Positions 43,660 through 52,825 are shown, numbered from the stretch's first letter. The stretch: 64,000 nucleotides of DNA from Prochlorococcus_E sp000760215 (GCF_047303175.1 NZ_CP138945.1); one strand, 5' to 3'. Program-made: numbers and translations. Notes: generated from the sequence alone by a model not told the origin.

Positions 43660-44781
43660 TCATGTTGTTGACAGCTCCTGTGATTTTTCATCCCAGAGAA
43701 TATACTGGAAGCAATTTGGTATATCTTTTATTTTCAAATATCTTGCATTCAAAAGGAGATGTTTATTACGATTGTGGCAAGCGCGTAAATTATAATTAGG
43801 TATTCTTTCACATAAATGATGGATAGTATGAAAAGAAATATCGGCTAAAAACCAATTTAAATAATCTGGTATATCTAAATTACTACTTCCCTCAATTGCA
43901 CCGCGTAAAACACTCCAGTCTTCAGTCCTACTTGCATAAGAACCTTCGAAATTATGTTGCACAAAGAATATGCAAATAAAGATGGCTGCTGAGGCAGTCA
44001 TGATTATAGAATAGCAACTCCAGAACAGTCCTAAACCAAGCCAACGACTCATCAGAAACCAACCTGTTATCACAGCAACATTATTAGCAAAAAGATCTAT
44101 TAATTCCCCAGATGTATTGCCATATCCAGAGTGATAAGAACGAAACCTTGTCGTAATGTTAAAAAGATTTTCAAAGTCACGTCGATGAATTTTATTTATT
44201 AATTCAATTAAAAATGACCTAATAAAACAGATAGTTGCATGTATCAGCGTCAACCTCGGTTTAATAACAAGGTAAAAGAAGCCCCCTGGGAATAACATTA
44301 TCCAATGGCGGCTTAAGGTATAAAGGGATTTATTAAAGGCAGGAAGTGATTTAAAAGCATTTAGTGACAGGACATCAACGGGGCCACGGTAAATCTCCCA
44401 GTCACCATTGTGCTTATGATGAAAGGCATGGTCTCTAGACCATGGATGCTGAGGGATTGCATTTATAGCTCCTAAGAAAAAGCCAACTACACGATTGAGC
44501 CATCGCGACCGAAAGAGCGCTCCATGTCCACAATCATGCATCAACGAAAAAGTTCTCGATGAAAGCAAAGTCAACAACCCAAGGACAGGTAATAATTCAA
44601 GAGCTGTTATCAAAAATGGATGGCCGGTATTAGTGATAAATGAGATTAAATTCCAAAGCAATGCAATAGGGATGAGAGTGGTCAAGACTTGCCAAAAGGC
44701 CCTTAAATTACTTCTGCGCAAATAAGGAGTAAGAATAAAATCGTTACGACTTATTAGTTTATTGTTTGTTGATGAAGTCAA
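43660..44781 (-). CDS. Membrane fatty acid desaturase
   Basis: Integral-membrane di-iron desaturase of 373 residues. The three His boxes are HDCGH, HHKHNGD (in DHAFHHKHNG) and HTIHHLCER. It resembles the omega-6/omega-3 acyl-lipid group of cyanobacteria (DesA/DesB) more than delta-9. Regiospecificity cannot be read. The TTG start at 44781 overlaps the stop of an upstream ORF (TTGA). Confidence 0.88.
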   Translation of the reverse strand: MTSSTNNKLISRNDFILTPYLRRSNLRAFWQVLTTLIPIALLWNLISFITNTGHPFLITALELLPVLGLLTLLSSRTFSLMHDCGHGALFRSRWLNRVVGFFLGAINAIPQHPWSRDHAFHHKHNGDWEIYRGPVDVLSLNAFKSLPAFNKSLYTLSRHWIMLFPGGFFYLVIKPRLTLIHATICFIRSFLIELINKIHRRDFENLFNITTRFRSYHSGYGNTSGELIDLFANNVAVITGWFLMSRWLGLGLFWSCYSIIMTASAAIFICIFFVQHNFEGSYASRTEDWSVLRGAIEGSSNLDIPDYLNWFLADISFHTIHHLCERIPNYNLRACHNRNKHLLLNARYLKIKDIPNCFQYILWDEKSQELSTT

Positions 44782-44993
44782 ATGCTTAACTCTCCACTTG
44801 CAATGTCATATTCAGAGTGAACTGAAAGGCAACAATTTTTTACCAGCAAAGCTATGAACATAGTTGATAATTCATGCTGATTTTTCCTATCAAAAGACAT
44901 TTTTTTTATGAAGGCAATCATTCTAAAATGAACCTCAAAAGAGTAACTTAGTTTGCATGGAAAGAATCGTTTAATGTTCTCCCTTGCAGACAA
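44778..44993 (-). CDS. Doubtful small ORF upstream of desaturase, 71 aa
   Basis: Its stop overlaps the desaturase TTG (TTGA), which is a common arrangement for coupled genes. But the sequence (MSARENIKRFFPCKLSYSFE...) has no recognisable family or helix and could be chance. Confidence 0.2.
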   Translation of the reverse strand: MSARENIKRFFPCKLSYSFEVHFRMIAFIKKMSFDRKNQHELSTMFIALLVKNCCLSVHSEYDIASGELSI

Positions 44994-45159
44994 AACTTCA
45001 AAGTCATAGCTAACTGTAAACCAAATTAGTTCAAATCACTAAAATAATTAAGGCCTTTAGAAAATCCTTAATTTATCTAATTACAAAAGTTAAGAGCAAT
45101 CCATAACCAAGCTTTAGCTACAAAACTATATCTATAGTTATTCGCCAATAAGAGTCGAG

Positions 45160-45408
45160 TCAAAAGCTTTTTGTTTCTCTGACAACAAAGCTACTCTTCG
45201 TAACTAATGCCGACCCTTCAATCTCTAATCCTTTGACACTAGATATTTCACCTTTAAGACCTTCCAATTTCAGCTGTTCAATCATTGTCTGTATTACTTG
45301 TGTTTCCACAAGTTTCTGATCAATTCTATCAGGTGTCATCTTCTCAAAGAATTTACCAGCCTTAGCTTTAACAACATCAGAAGCATTGGTTATCTTTAGC
45401 AAAATCAT
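45160..45408 (-). CDS. Hypothetical protein, 82 aa
   Basis: A compact, regular sequence (ITNASDVVKAKAGKFFEKMTPDRIDQKLVETQVIQTMIEQL, then KGEISSVKGLEI) with good alternation of hydrophobic and charged residues. It looks like a conserved small protein of picocyanobacteria. Function unknown. Confidence 0.65.
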   Translation of the reverse strand: MILLKITNASDVVKAKAGKFFEKMTPDRIDQKLVETQVIQTMIEQLKLEGLKGEISSVKGLEIEGSALVTKSSFVVRETKSF

Positions 45409-45531
45409 TATTATAAGGTGATTTTTTACAACCTAATTGATTGGTCCACAGAAAGGCTTGCTGATCTATTAAATCTTAGTCAAAAACAAGTAATAAATTC
45501 CAAAACTCAAAGAATTAAAGCAGCTTATCAA

Positions 45532-45921
45532 TCATTTGCCTCTCTTCATACCAAAAACTTCTTGATCTATCCGAGCAAAGTCAATGTTTTCCCAAGGGAA
45601 AAGCAGCCATTCTGAAGAATTGCAAACCTCCACAGCATTCCACCAATCAGGCTCTCTTTTACTTAACCATACAAATGTTGTGATGCCAGGAATATCTTTT
45701 ACATTATTTAAAGTCAATCCAGTTTCACAGACATCGTCAACAACAAGTGAGTAAGGCTTCGGCTTAGTTAAGAATGGAATCCTCAACGCATGACTCAATG
45801 CAACAGCTAGACAAAGCCCTCCCCTAGGGAAACCATATACTCCTGACAAGGATTTTGATCTGCAAGCAGATGTAATGTGTTGAACAGAAAAGTCAAATTC
45901 ATTCCACGTCAACAATCTCAT
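45532..45921 (-). CDS. Phosphoribosyltransferase-like protein, 129 aa
   Basis: A type I PRTase fold: YGFPRGGLCLAVALSHAL and the PRPP loop VVDDVCETGLTL. It resembles purine (xanthine/hypoxanthine) phosphoribosyltransferases but is short. Substrate not certain. Confidence 0.8.
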   Translation of the reverse strand: MRLLTWNEFDFSVQHITSACRSKSLSGVYGFPRGGLCLAVALSHALRIPFLTKPKPYSLVVDDVCETGLTLNNVKDIPGITTFVWLSKREPDWWNAVEVCNSSEWLLFPWENIDFARIDQEVFGMKRGK

Positions 45922-46097
45922 GATTTATTTTTCCAAAAGCAAACTACGTTCTAAAAGAAATAAGCCATTCTAATAGCATTAATAAAAGAACTATAACTCA
46001 AGACTTTAGGCATATAGTGTAGACCTTTTTAAATAAGAACAATGCAACCCCCTAAAGAGGACTCAACTGGACAGATAAATACTTAATAAAGCTTTCA

Positions 46098-46544
46098 TTA
46101 AAAAAAGCATCTTATTGCTACGCCTAATTCGCATCGTTTAACTCTGATTTCACTCCCATTGGTGGTTGAAAATATTTTTTCTACAATAAGTCCATCCTTA
46201 AGAATTATTTTGTGAACTTTCCCCTGAAACCTTCTTCGTGTCCAACAAATTTTTTCTTCATTAGAGATACTACATTGACTTGCCAAAGAGAGATCTATCT
46301 CATGAGGAGCTGTTGAGACAATAGTTCTCTTCTTTGAAGATAATGAAGGCAACTTATCTTTTAAATAAGAAAGTGATTCCCTAGATATTTTGAAAGGATG
46401 GATGTTTATATGTGTGCCTTCATGAAATTTCGAAAAAACCTTTACCTGAATCAGACCACAAGTTAATTCAATGCGCTCTTTAACACGGTGATATTTTGAC
46501 TGAACATTCTTCTGACCTTTTTGGATGTAAGTTGCTACAGGCAT
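46098..46544 (-). CDS. Hypothetical protein, 148 aa
   Basis: Beta-rich soluble protein: CGLIQVKVFSKFHEGTHINIH, then ERIELTCG and a C-terminal RVKRCELGVAIRCFF. No family recognised. Confidence 0.55.
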   Translation of the reverse strand: MPVATYIQKGQKNVQSKYHRVKERIELTCGLIQVKVFSKFHEGTHINIHPFKISRESLSYLKDKLPSLSSKKRTIVSTAPHEIDLSLASQCSISNEEKICWTRRRFQGKVHKIILKDGLIVEKIFSTTNGSEIRVKRCELGVAIRCFF

Positions 46545-46612
46545 TCATTTTCAATGCTACTAAACATTTTTAACAGATCTAGCGTTAATTTCAATCCATA
46601 TATAGTCACGAC

Positions 46613-46714
46613 ATGTTCAAAAGATGGGAAAAGCTCAAAAAGCGTGGAAATAACAGTCTAAATAATTGGAGGGAGGTATTGCGTCTAAGAACATCATGTC
46701 AGGCAATTCATTGA
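46613..46714 (+). CDS. Possible mini-protein, 33 aa
   Basis: MFKRWEKLKKRGNN then SLNNWREVLRL and a short tail. Strongly basic, ATG start, followed 14 bases later by a 12-bp hairpin at 46728-46765. The gene-plus-hairpin layout is suggestive, but the length is short. Confidence 0.3.
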   Translation: MFKRWEKLKKRGNNSLNNWREVLRLRTSCQAIH

Positions 46715-46727
46715 GAGAGAAGTCTTA

Positions 46728-46765
46728 AGCGTGCTTGACCACAACTTCTTGTAGTCAAGCACGCT
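46728..46765. terminator. 12-bp hairpin
   Basis: AGCGTGCTTGAC (46728-46739) with GTCAAGCACGCT (46754-46765), 14-base loop, no strong T-tract. It follows the 33-residue ORF and may be a terminator or an RNA structure. Confidence 0.4.
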
Positions 46766-47184
46766 AGTTATATGTTAATAACAAGTCCGCAAAAATCAAT
46801 AAGCTAAAACAATAAGTCCACATGTAAACTATCGAATTAGAGCTTAAACCTACATCACTATTGAAACCAATAAGAGTTGGAAGATTCATTAAAAATTCAA
46901 TCCAAATACCATCTAACGATTACATATATTTAAGCTTATTATCGATGAGTAAGGTAAAAACTAGTAAAGCACTACTACAGAGCTATTCTCCTCGCTTCAG
47001 ATATACAAAGAGACTTCTCAAAAGATCAAAGTAGCCATCTGAGTATTAATCACTAATCCAAGATAGAAGAAGGTTCTTTGTAATGTAATTATTACTTTTA
47101 ATTAAGTCTCATAAAGAACTTTAAACGGACGCAGTTTTTTGAAATCACATGAGTTATCTATGTCTAAGTTGCAAGGAGTCAATT
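46766..47184. other. Intergenic region before the 77-aa gene
   Basis: A basic TTG-started frame at 46861-47034 (57 codons) is possible but unsupported. Nothing else stands out. Confidence 0.3.
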
Positions 47185-47418
47185 ATGAAAAGCTCAGTTA
47201 AAATACTTCTATATATTTTAGCGTGGATAATCGCATGGCTTGCATTTAGTTTTATTATTGATAGTGGTTTGGTTACAATTAAAGTTTACAATCCTGGCAC
47301 CAAAGGTAGCTTAATCACCTTTACCTGTGGTGCTTTTACTTCCTTAATAGGAGCAACATCCTTATATCGTGAAGTATTCACAGATGACCTAACGAAAGAG
47401 GATGCGAAAGTGGATTGA
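47185..47418 (+). CDS. Small membrane protein, 77 aa
   Basis: ATG 47185 with an AGGAG ribosome site 7 bases before it; the frame itself opens at 47149. Two membrane helices (ILLYILAWIIAWLAFSFII and ITFTCGAFTSLIGATSLY) and an acidic tail (DDLTKEDAKVD). Function unknown. Confidence 0.65.
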   Translation: MKSSVKILLYILAWIIAWLAFSFIIDSGLVTIKVYNPGTKGSLITFTCGAFTSLIGATSLYREVFTDDLTKEDAKVD

Positions 47419-47803
47419 CAAAACAGAATAAGCTACATGCAACCTATAGACATAAGAGCATTGGCTGAGGGGATAGTTATTGCAGACAACTTTATCAACT
47501 ATATTTGGCAACAAATCAACCCAATGCAAATCCTCTACAATTAATTGAGGAATAAACAATACGCCTAATAAACGACATACTGAATAGACATGTGGGAGCG
47601 CATTTGTAATAGGTATATTAAATTCGACATTCAGCAAGACAAAGTGCAATCGTCAATTTACAAGCGGTAAACCTATAGGATCTATAAGATTCGAAATAAA
47701 GTTGTTAAGAAGCTAGATCTATGACAACAAAGGAAGAAAGACAAGCGCAATTTGTAAATAGAACTTGAAGAATAATTTTTTATGTCTACTATAGAATAAA
47801 TAT
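47419..47803. other. Intergenic region
   Basis: No gene supported. A minus-strand 86-codon frame overlaps the preceding gene's end and has no family pattern. Confidence 0.35.
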
Positions 47804-47983
47804 ATGTTAAAAATGAAAAAGAGGATTAGACATTTCAAAAAGCCTAACAACCTTTTCAACCCTAATGGTCAAGGTATATCTACATATGACCTGACATACG
47901 TAACATCAAACAACAATAAAATAAGGAATGAAGAGTTACGTGTAGCTTTAACCAAAGAACCTACAAAAGTAGGCAATACATAA
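47804..47983 (+). CDS. Small protein, 59 aa, coupled to next gene
   Basis: Starts MLKMKKRIRHFKKPNN (a second ATG at 47813), basic N-terminus, polar middle and KEPTKVGNT tail. The stop TAA overlaps the next ATG (TAATG), a coupling arrangement. Function unknown. Confidence 0.45.
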   Translation: MLKMKKRIRHFKKPNNLFNPNGQGISTYDLTYVTSNNNKIRNEELRVALTKEPTKVGNT

Positions 47984-48180
47984 TGGTGTTAACAGTACTT
48001 AGATCAATGACTGAGCTTCTACTACCAGTCAAACAAGATGAAAAAGCAAAAGCAGAAAAGGGTTTTGCAAATCGTGATGCTATGAAACGCTATCTAAAGC
48101 TCACAAATGAATTAAACAAAAAAGTGAAGCGCAAGCGGGCTAAGAAACTTATTCAGCAATCACAAAGGGAGGCAGCTTGA
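47983..48180 (+). CDS. Basic small protein, 65 aa
   Basis: MVLTVLRSMTELLLP then a lysine/arginine-rich helix (KAKAEKGFANRDAMKRYL; KKVKRKRAKKLIQQ). Probably nucleic-acid- or ribosome-binding, by composition only. Translationally coupled to the preceding ORF (TAATG). Confidence 0.5.
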   Translation: MVLTVLRSMTELLLPVKQDEKAKAEKGFANRDAMKRYLKLTNELNKKVKRKRAKKLIQQSQREAA

Positions 48181-48394
48181 TATAACGAAGCTTGAATATG
48201 ATAAAAGACAAATGCCTCTGCTTATCACTTAACCCCATATATCGTTTCTTAAGTGAATTCACCTCCTTGAGACTACTCCAAATAAAGGCGAGAATTATTT
48301 TGATTGGGAAAAATCCATTAATCAGCCAACATGCATGTTTGCATAGACGCTGCAAACATAGTAGTATACTAGTACTAGAGTCTAGGTTTGTAAA

Positions 48395-48643
48395 ATGATC
48401 GCTCCAGAAGGATGGTTAATCGAAGCCAATGGTAAATGGTTGCTACTTTTCCATAAAGACCCTATATCACTCCAACGAATTCCACATTTTTATATCGACA
48501 AGTGGACTGTATCATCTACTCACACACCTCTTACTTTCGTAAATCGAAGAAGGGTTAGATTAACTCCTGCTATAGAGACTTGGAATGAGCTCATTGAGAA
48601 TGGTTGGGCCAAAATCGAAAGTCAATTCGGAGATGTTGCATAG
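48395..48643 (+). CDS. DUF1651-like protein, 82 aa
   Basis: GWLIEANGKWLLLFHKDP near the start, RRRVRLTPAIETWNELIENGW near the end. The pattern WL...F...(R)LT-A-xx-W-x-L-x-x-x-GW matches the DUF1651 family common in marine picocyanobacteria. Function unknown. Confidence 0.75.
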   Translation: MIAPEGWLIEANGKWLLLFHKDPISLQRIPHFYIDKWTVSSTHTPLTFVNRRRVRLTPAIETWNELIENGWAKIESQFGDVA

Positions 48644-48881
48644 CAAATAGATTCAAATATTTCGGAAGAAACTCCCTAATCAAAAATAAGAATATTTCTT
48701 CTTTATTTTATTTGATCTTTATTAATCATAAAAAGCTTCTCAGAATCAACCTCATCACAATATTTAATCTTAATGTTGGTAAAAATCGAACCTATATAAC
48801 TTTTGTTAATAAGGAGCTAACTTTCATAAAGGTCTCAATTCCTTGCCATCCGATTCCAAACATAATTATCTAGCGAAGATT

Positions 48882-49361
48882 TTATGAAGCCAATGCGACT
48901 TCAATAGCCGCTATCAAGTCTTCACTCGATGGTTGGACGCTTGGCTCGAAACGAGCTATTACATTCCCTTCTTTGTCAACTAAGAATTTTTCAAAGTTCC
49001 AAGCAACATCTCCCATTGGTTCTGATTTGTTAAGTGTAGTGTAAGGCTCGGTTGTAGCACCTTTTGCATGAACTTTATTGAAAATTTCAAAGGTCACTCC
49101 AAAATTCACCGAACAAAATTTTTGAATCTCATCAAGACTTCCTGGTTCCTGTCCTCCAAAATCATTACAAGGGAAACCTAGAACAGCAAATCCTTGCTCT
49201 TTGTATTTATCGTGAAGTTCTTGCAATCCAGCATACTGTGGTGTGTTCCCACAGCGACTAGCGACATTGACGATTAAAAGAACTTGCCCTGAATAATCAC
49301 CAAGCTTTTTTTTCTTACCACTTGAAGTTTGAACTTCAGTTGTTTTTACATTAACCAACAT
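48882..49361 (-). CDS. Glutathione peroxidase (thioredoxin-fold)
   Basis: Cysteine-type GPx of 159 residues: catalytic C37 in ASRCGNTPQ, Q71 in GFPCNDFGGQEPG, W121-N122 in VAWNFEKFLVD. Removes lipid and hydrogen peroxides; cyanobacterial members use thioredoxin or NADPH. ATG start. Confidence 0.93.
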   Translation of the reverse strand: MLVNVKTTEVQTSSGKKKKLGDYSGQVLLIVNVASRCGNTPQYAGLQELHDKYKEQGFAVLGFPCNDFGGQEPGSLDEIQKFCSVNFGVTFEIFNKVHAKGATTEPYTTLNKSEPMGDVAWNFEKFLVDKEGNVIARFEPSVQPSSEDLIAAIEVALAS

Positions 49362-49563
49362 TGAGCTAGTAAAGAATTATTGATCGACTACAAAAGATAG
49401 CAGCTTTTGGTACACCCATTACAACATTGAGGGAAAGTTTTGGGATTTTAAATACATGAAAAGTATCCTTTTAGCTCTTTCAAAGGGTCAAGCAAAGAAG
49501 AGAGAACGGTCAGTCTCAGCAGTTAACAAAAGCAACGATTGCTAGAGAATTAAATATTGATGT

Positions 49564-49776
49564 TCAGAGCGTTACCTTCCTTGAAGTTATAGACCCTTTT
49601 TGAGATCGAAATACAAACAAGAGGGGAAGGCCTATAACCATTAGGGTCGCAAAAGATAAAATTATATTTATAGTAGAGCTGCTTACACCTAAATCTGAAG
49701 AAGCTAATCCAAATAAAGTTACAAGCATTTCAAGTAAGGGTATATAAGGCTTCTTTAATATAATCATTAAGAACAC
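49564..49776 (-). CDS. Small membrane protein, 70 aa
   Basis: One to two hydrophobic segments (IPLLEMLVTLFGLAS; IILSFATLMVIGLPLLFVF) and a basic tail. The start is likely the second Met of MFLMIILKK. Unknown function. Confidence 0.45.
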   Translation of the reverse strand: MFLMIILKKPYIPLLEMLVTLFGLASSDLGVSSSTINIILSFATLMVIGLPLLFVFRSQKGSITSRKVTL

Positions 49777-49888
49777 CCTCTATAAGTTAATAACTAACCA
49801 AGCTCAGAAGTTATTGATACATTCGAAAGCATCATTTAATAACAAAAGCAATTTGATATGGCTCTAGTATGTAGTTTTAGGAGGCCAA

Positions 49889-50557
49889 GTGGCAAACACC
49901 AAAAAAAATAATTATAACTCTGAAGATAATCTTGAGAAGAGAGATTCTATTGATAAAGATAAGCCACTATCAATAGATAAAACATTTACAACAGACTCTA
50001 TTGGTGAAGAGAAGCGATTATCAGTAGATGCAGCGTTTACAACAGATTCACTAGAGTTAAAAGAATCTCCAACCTTACAAAAAGAAAAGATCGATGAATC
50101 TAATAACGATGAACTTATAAAGCCTGAGCTAATCTACAAATCTAATAAAAGTTCTTTTAAGGTTGGCAAAATCAATACCTTTGAGGAGATATTTAATGCG
50201 ATAGAAAATGGGTTTACAAAAAATAAAACTCGTACAGAATATGCTTTCCCTCATCCAAGGTATTGGCTAGGTCCTCGCTTCATGGCTGTATGGGCACTGC
50301 CAATTATTTTAATACAAAAAGCAAGAGCTTTACTATCATCTTCAAACCCAATAAGGCCTTATTCAAAAGCAGATTATTCTGTTCGCAAGTCAGAAACTAT
50401 CTACACATCAACAAAAAGAGCTCTTGAAAGCACAGGTGGCATCAGATTCTTTGGAGCTCGGTTTTTAACAATCTGGGTACTACCTTTAGCCATTACTGGA
50501 ATATTCATGGAGTTCCTTTTTGTAAGTCCTTTAACTGGCTCTCAACCATTTGGATAA
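49889..50557 (+). CDS. Hypothetical repeat protein with C-terminal helices, 222 aa
   Basis: GTG 49889 has a strong TAGGAGG ribosome site four bases upstream. The N-terminal third carries a two-fold repeat (KPLSIDKTFTTDS and KRLSVDAAFTTDS). The C-terminal half has two similar hydrophobic segments, each with P/R and W (HPRYWLGPRFMAVWALPIILI; RFFGARFLTIWVLPLAI). No family recognised. Confidence 0.65.
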   Translation: MANTKKNNYNSEDNLEKRDSIDKDKPLSIDKTFTTDSIGEEKRLSVDAAFTTDSLELKESPTLQKEKIDESNNDELIKPELIYKSNKSSFKVGKINTFEEIFNAIENGFTKNKTRTEYAFPHPRYWLGPRFMAVWALPIILIQKARALLSSSNPIRPYSKADYSVRKSETIYTSTKRALESTGGIRFFGARFLTIWVLPLAITGIFMEFLFVSPLTGSQPFG

Positions 50558-50617
50558 GGAACGGTTTAAAGTTCTTACTTAAATGCACTCTCAGCAAAGC
50601 TTTGGATTAAATCTATA

Positions 50618-50764
50618 TCAAGGCTTTGAATTCAACTCATCTTCCATTCCTCTTTTTATCCCTGTGTATAAGGCTGCAAGCAGAAAAAGACCTAAAACAA
50701 AATAAAGCAACCTTTCAAGAAAGAGTGTTATTGGATTACCTATTAGTTCTGAGACTGGTTCCAT
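50618..50764 (-). CDS. Small membrane protein, 48 aa
   Basis: MEPVSELIGNPITLFLERLL, then a long helix (YFVLGLFLLAALYTGI), then KRGMEDELNSKP. A neat helix plus charged tail; overlaps a plus-strand frame that looks spurious. Possibly a photosynthetic or electron-transport small subunit, but unrecognised. Confidence 0.5.
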   Translation of the reverse strand: MEPVSELIGNPITLFLERLLYFVLGLFLLAALYTGIKRGMEDELNSKP

Positions 50765-50855
50765 TGATATCCTGTGTAATGAGCAACTATGTCATCACCA
50801 TGTCTTGTACATCTAGAATGTAAGCGCTAACAAATCCTTTTACATGCATATTCTT

Positions 50856-50987
50856 CTATGTAATAACAAAAAGCAATCCAAACAAGCTACTAGCAACATA
50901 TGGACGTCCTTCCACCTCACCAAGCATTTTTAAGAACCAGGATAGTCTTTGATGTTTATTGAATAAGCTCATTACAAGAGCAAACAT
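50856..50987 (-). CDS. Possible small membrane protein, 43 aa
   Basis: MFALVMSLFNKHQRLSWFLKM and GRPYVASSLFGLLFVIT. ATG at 50987. Looks like a helix-bearing mini-protein but short. Confidence 0.35.
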   Translation of the reverse strand: MFALVMSLFNKHQRLSWFLKMLGEVEGRPYVASSLFGLLFVIT

Positions 50988-51116
50988 CTTAGAGATAGGT
51001 TGCTTGATCAATAATACTAGACTTTATGTTTTTGGACTATATTAACCAAAGCGATAAGAAGGCATACATGTCAACATATAAGAGCTATCAGCATCTCACC
51101 GATTCCTTAGTTAATT

Positions 51117-51515
51117 ATGATCATTCCTAGACCTACAATCTCTGTAAAATCCTTTGAGAACGCATTGGAAAATGCAGATTTGTCAGAAAGTGATCATACT
51201 TTAATTGATTATATTAGATATGTAGGAATTTTCTCTCAACCTAGTCTTGTAAGAGATCTAAGACTTAAACCTAAACCACCTGCTTTAAGCATCCTTTGCG
51301 ATATATGTAGAAAAATTGGCTATCAGATCCCTGAACACTTCAAAGACATTCGTAAATGGTCTGAGAGCAATAGTGAGCATGGTGTTTACTGGGATGGAGA
51401 CCTTGTTTGCAGTACAGCTAAGAATATAGATGGTGAGCCGTTAACCCCCGAAGCGGGAACTGCTCCATATGAGACTCTTGTAGTCCACAAAGAGCTATTT
51501 ACTGGCTTAGGGTGA
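51117..51515 (+). CDS. Hypothetical protein, 132 aa
   Basis: A soluble protein with DYIRYVGIFSQPSLVRDLRLKPKPP and PTPEAGTAPYETLV-like PLTPEAGTAPYET. Two cysteines in ILCDICRKIG. No family recognised; looks like a real conserved gene. Confidence 0.65.
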   Translation: MIIPRPTISVKSFENALENADLSESDHTLIDYIRYVGIFSQPSLVRDLRLKPKPPALSILCDICRKIGYQIPEHFKDIRKWSESNSEHGVYWDGDLVCSTAKNIDGEPLTPEAGTAPYETLVVHKELFTGLG

Positions 51516-51544
51516 GAATCAACAGATATAGATAACACAGATGC

Positions 51545-51841
51545 TTACTTAAGCTCATAAAGCACCTGAAAAGACTTTTTTGTTTTACTGAAAATAAGAA
51601 CTTTGTTTGAGCCATATAGGGATATTCCAGTTTGATTTCTTAATGTATTAAATGTTGTCAATGCAACTCCACACGTCTCTATAAATAAAATTGGCAATGT
51701 CTTTTCATCTCCATTCATTACCTGCAAGTCAATGGCCTGCCGTACAGCTTGACAAGCCTTTTCTAAACCCAATCGATCCGAGAGTTCTGACCACAAAAAA
51801 TTAACTGGCTCACAATCAGTAAGGTCCAAAGAGTGTCTCAT
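51545..51841 (-). CDS. Hypothetical protein, 98 aa
   Basis: Soluble protein (WSELSDRLGLEKACQAVRQAIDLQ then KTLPILFIETCGVALTTFN). Convergent with the preceding gene. No family recognised. Confidence 0.6.
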   Translation of the reverse strand: MRHSLDLTDCEPVNFLWSELSDRLGLEKACQAVRQAIDLQVMNGDEKTLPILFIETCGVALTTFNTLRNQTGISLYGSNKVLIFSKTKKSFQVLYELK

Positions 51842-52103
51842 ATAAAATGAATGTTAATGTCTATACAAAATAGTGATCTTAACCAATGAGCTTAAATGAA
51901 ATACTTCAAACTCATCTGATCCAACGTGGAAAAGATCAATAAGTATAATATTAAGATAAAAATTACATTTTTCCTATGAAATGAAAGTTTTCAGCCAAAC
52001 AAAACCTATTACAAGAGAAACGGGTAGATCGATAATTAGCAATAATCAAGTTGTATAGTGTGATTTGCTATTAAACGTCTTAAAAATTAGAAATATAAAC
52101 CTT

Positions 52104-52247
52104 CTAAGTATCGAGTTTATTTTCAGACAAGTCTAAATCATAATCACTTCTCAATTCATCAAACATTGCTTCTAAGACATCTTCCTGAGCTTTGTCTACA
52201 TCTTTCAAATGTGCCTTAGCTGCCTCGAAATCATCTTTAGTAGGCAA
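52104..52247 (-). CDS. Small acidic protein, 47 aa
   Basis: TTG start with an AGGTGGAG purine-rich site upstream. Acidic helix (DDFEAAKAHLKDVDKAQEDVLEAMFDEL) and an acidic tail. Probably real; function unknown. Confidence 0.5.
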   Translation of the reverse strand: MPTKDDFEAAKAHLKDVDKAQEDVLEAMFDELRSDYDLDLSENKLDT

Positions 52248-52365
52248 GGTTAAATCTCCACCTTTAAATTATTTGTAAACGTTTTAGCATAAGTGTCAAT
52301 AGATTTGCATAGTCAACTTCTTATTTGGTATTAATCTAGTGAATTTCAAGAGAGTAGAAATATGA

Positions 52366-52533
52366 ATGAGAATATTTATAGAAGAACAAATTTTCGCGAA
52401 AAGTAAATGTCAAAAAAGGGGTCTTTGCCTAACTGAATTATGCAAAGGAGGAGATTATTGTAAGGTGAACGCTAGAGATAGTTGGTTAGATATAAATAGT
52501 AGGGACACGATAAAACAAATCATATATCTTTGA
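52366..52533 (+). CDS. Four-cysteine mini-protein, 55 aa
   Basis: ATG 52366. Four cysteines at residues 15, 21, 26 and 32 in KSKCQKRGLCLTELCKGGDYC, a spacing that could bind Zn or an Fe-S cluster. Overlaps the tail of the DUF77 gene on the other strand. No family known; moderate certainty. Confidence 0.4.
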   Translation: MRIFIEEQIFAKSKCQKRGLCLTELCKGGDYCKVNARDSWLDINSRDTIKQIIYL

Positions 52534-52825
52534 GCTTAGAAACAACACTAGGGACCTTTTCTCGAAAAGACTGTTGGCGATCAGTTCGGGTATTTACTTT
52601 TAATGTCGTATAAATGCGTTCTGCGCCTAAGCGATGCACTTCTTCATGACAATCCCTAACGCAATTAAAAACATCATCCCAGTGTCCTTCAATAGCAGTT
52701 CCATTAGGCCCTAAATCATAAGCAAGACCTTTCTTTTCGATGATCTTTTTACAAGCTCCTATATAAGGAGAGAGAGAAAGACCTACGCCTAAAGGGACGA
52801 GACAAAAATCAATGCTTATCCACAT
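52520..52825 (-). CDS. DUF77/MTH1187-like thiamine-binding protein
   Basis: About 101 residues from ATG 52825 (MWISIDFCLVPLG). The pattern SLSPYIGACKKIIEKKGLAYDLGPNGTAIEG followed by CHEEVHRLGAERIYTTLKVNTRTD matches the MTH1187/YkoF group, some of which bind thiamine. Stand-alone gene here. Confidence 0.82.
   Translation of the reverse strand: MWISIDFCLVPLGVGLSLSPYIGACKKIIEKKGLAYDLGPNGTAIEGHWDDVFNCVRDCHEEVHRLGAERIYTTLKVNTRTDRQQSFREKVPSVVSKLKDI

Noticed and set aside
45418..45615. 65-codon plus-strand frame
   Set aside because: Overlaps the well-supported phosphoribosyltransferase gene on the other strand and lacks a recognisable pattern.
47389..47649. 86-codon minus-strand frame
   Set aside because: Overlaps the end of the 77-residue membrane gene and shows no conserved-looking design.
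48149..48398. Two overlapping opposite-strand frames of 68 codons each
   Set aside because: Neither has a ribosome site or family-like sequence and they exclude each other; left as unassigned intergenic DNA.
48604..48873. 89-codon plus-strand frame after DUF1651
   Set aside because: Overlaps the end of the DUF1651 gene out of frame, with lysine/asparagine/isoleucine composition typical of AT-rich non-coding DNA.
50626..50823. 65-codon plus-strand frame
   Set aside because: A minus-strand 48-residue membrane protein in the same DNA has a much more protein-like sequence.
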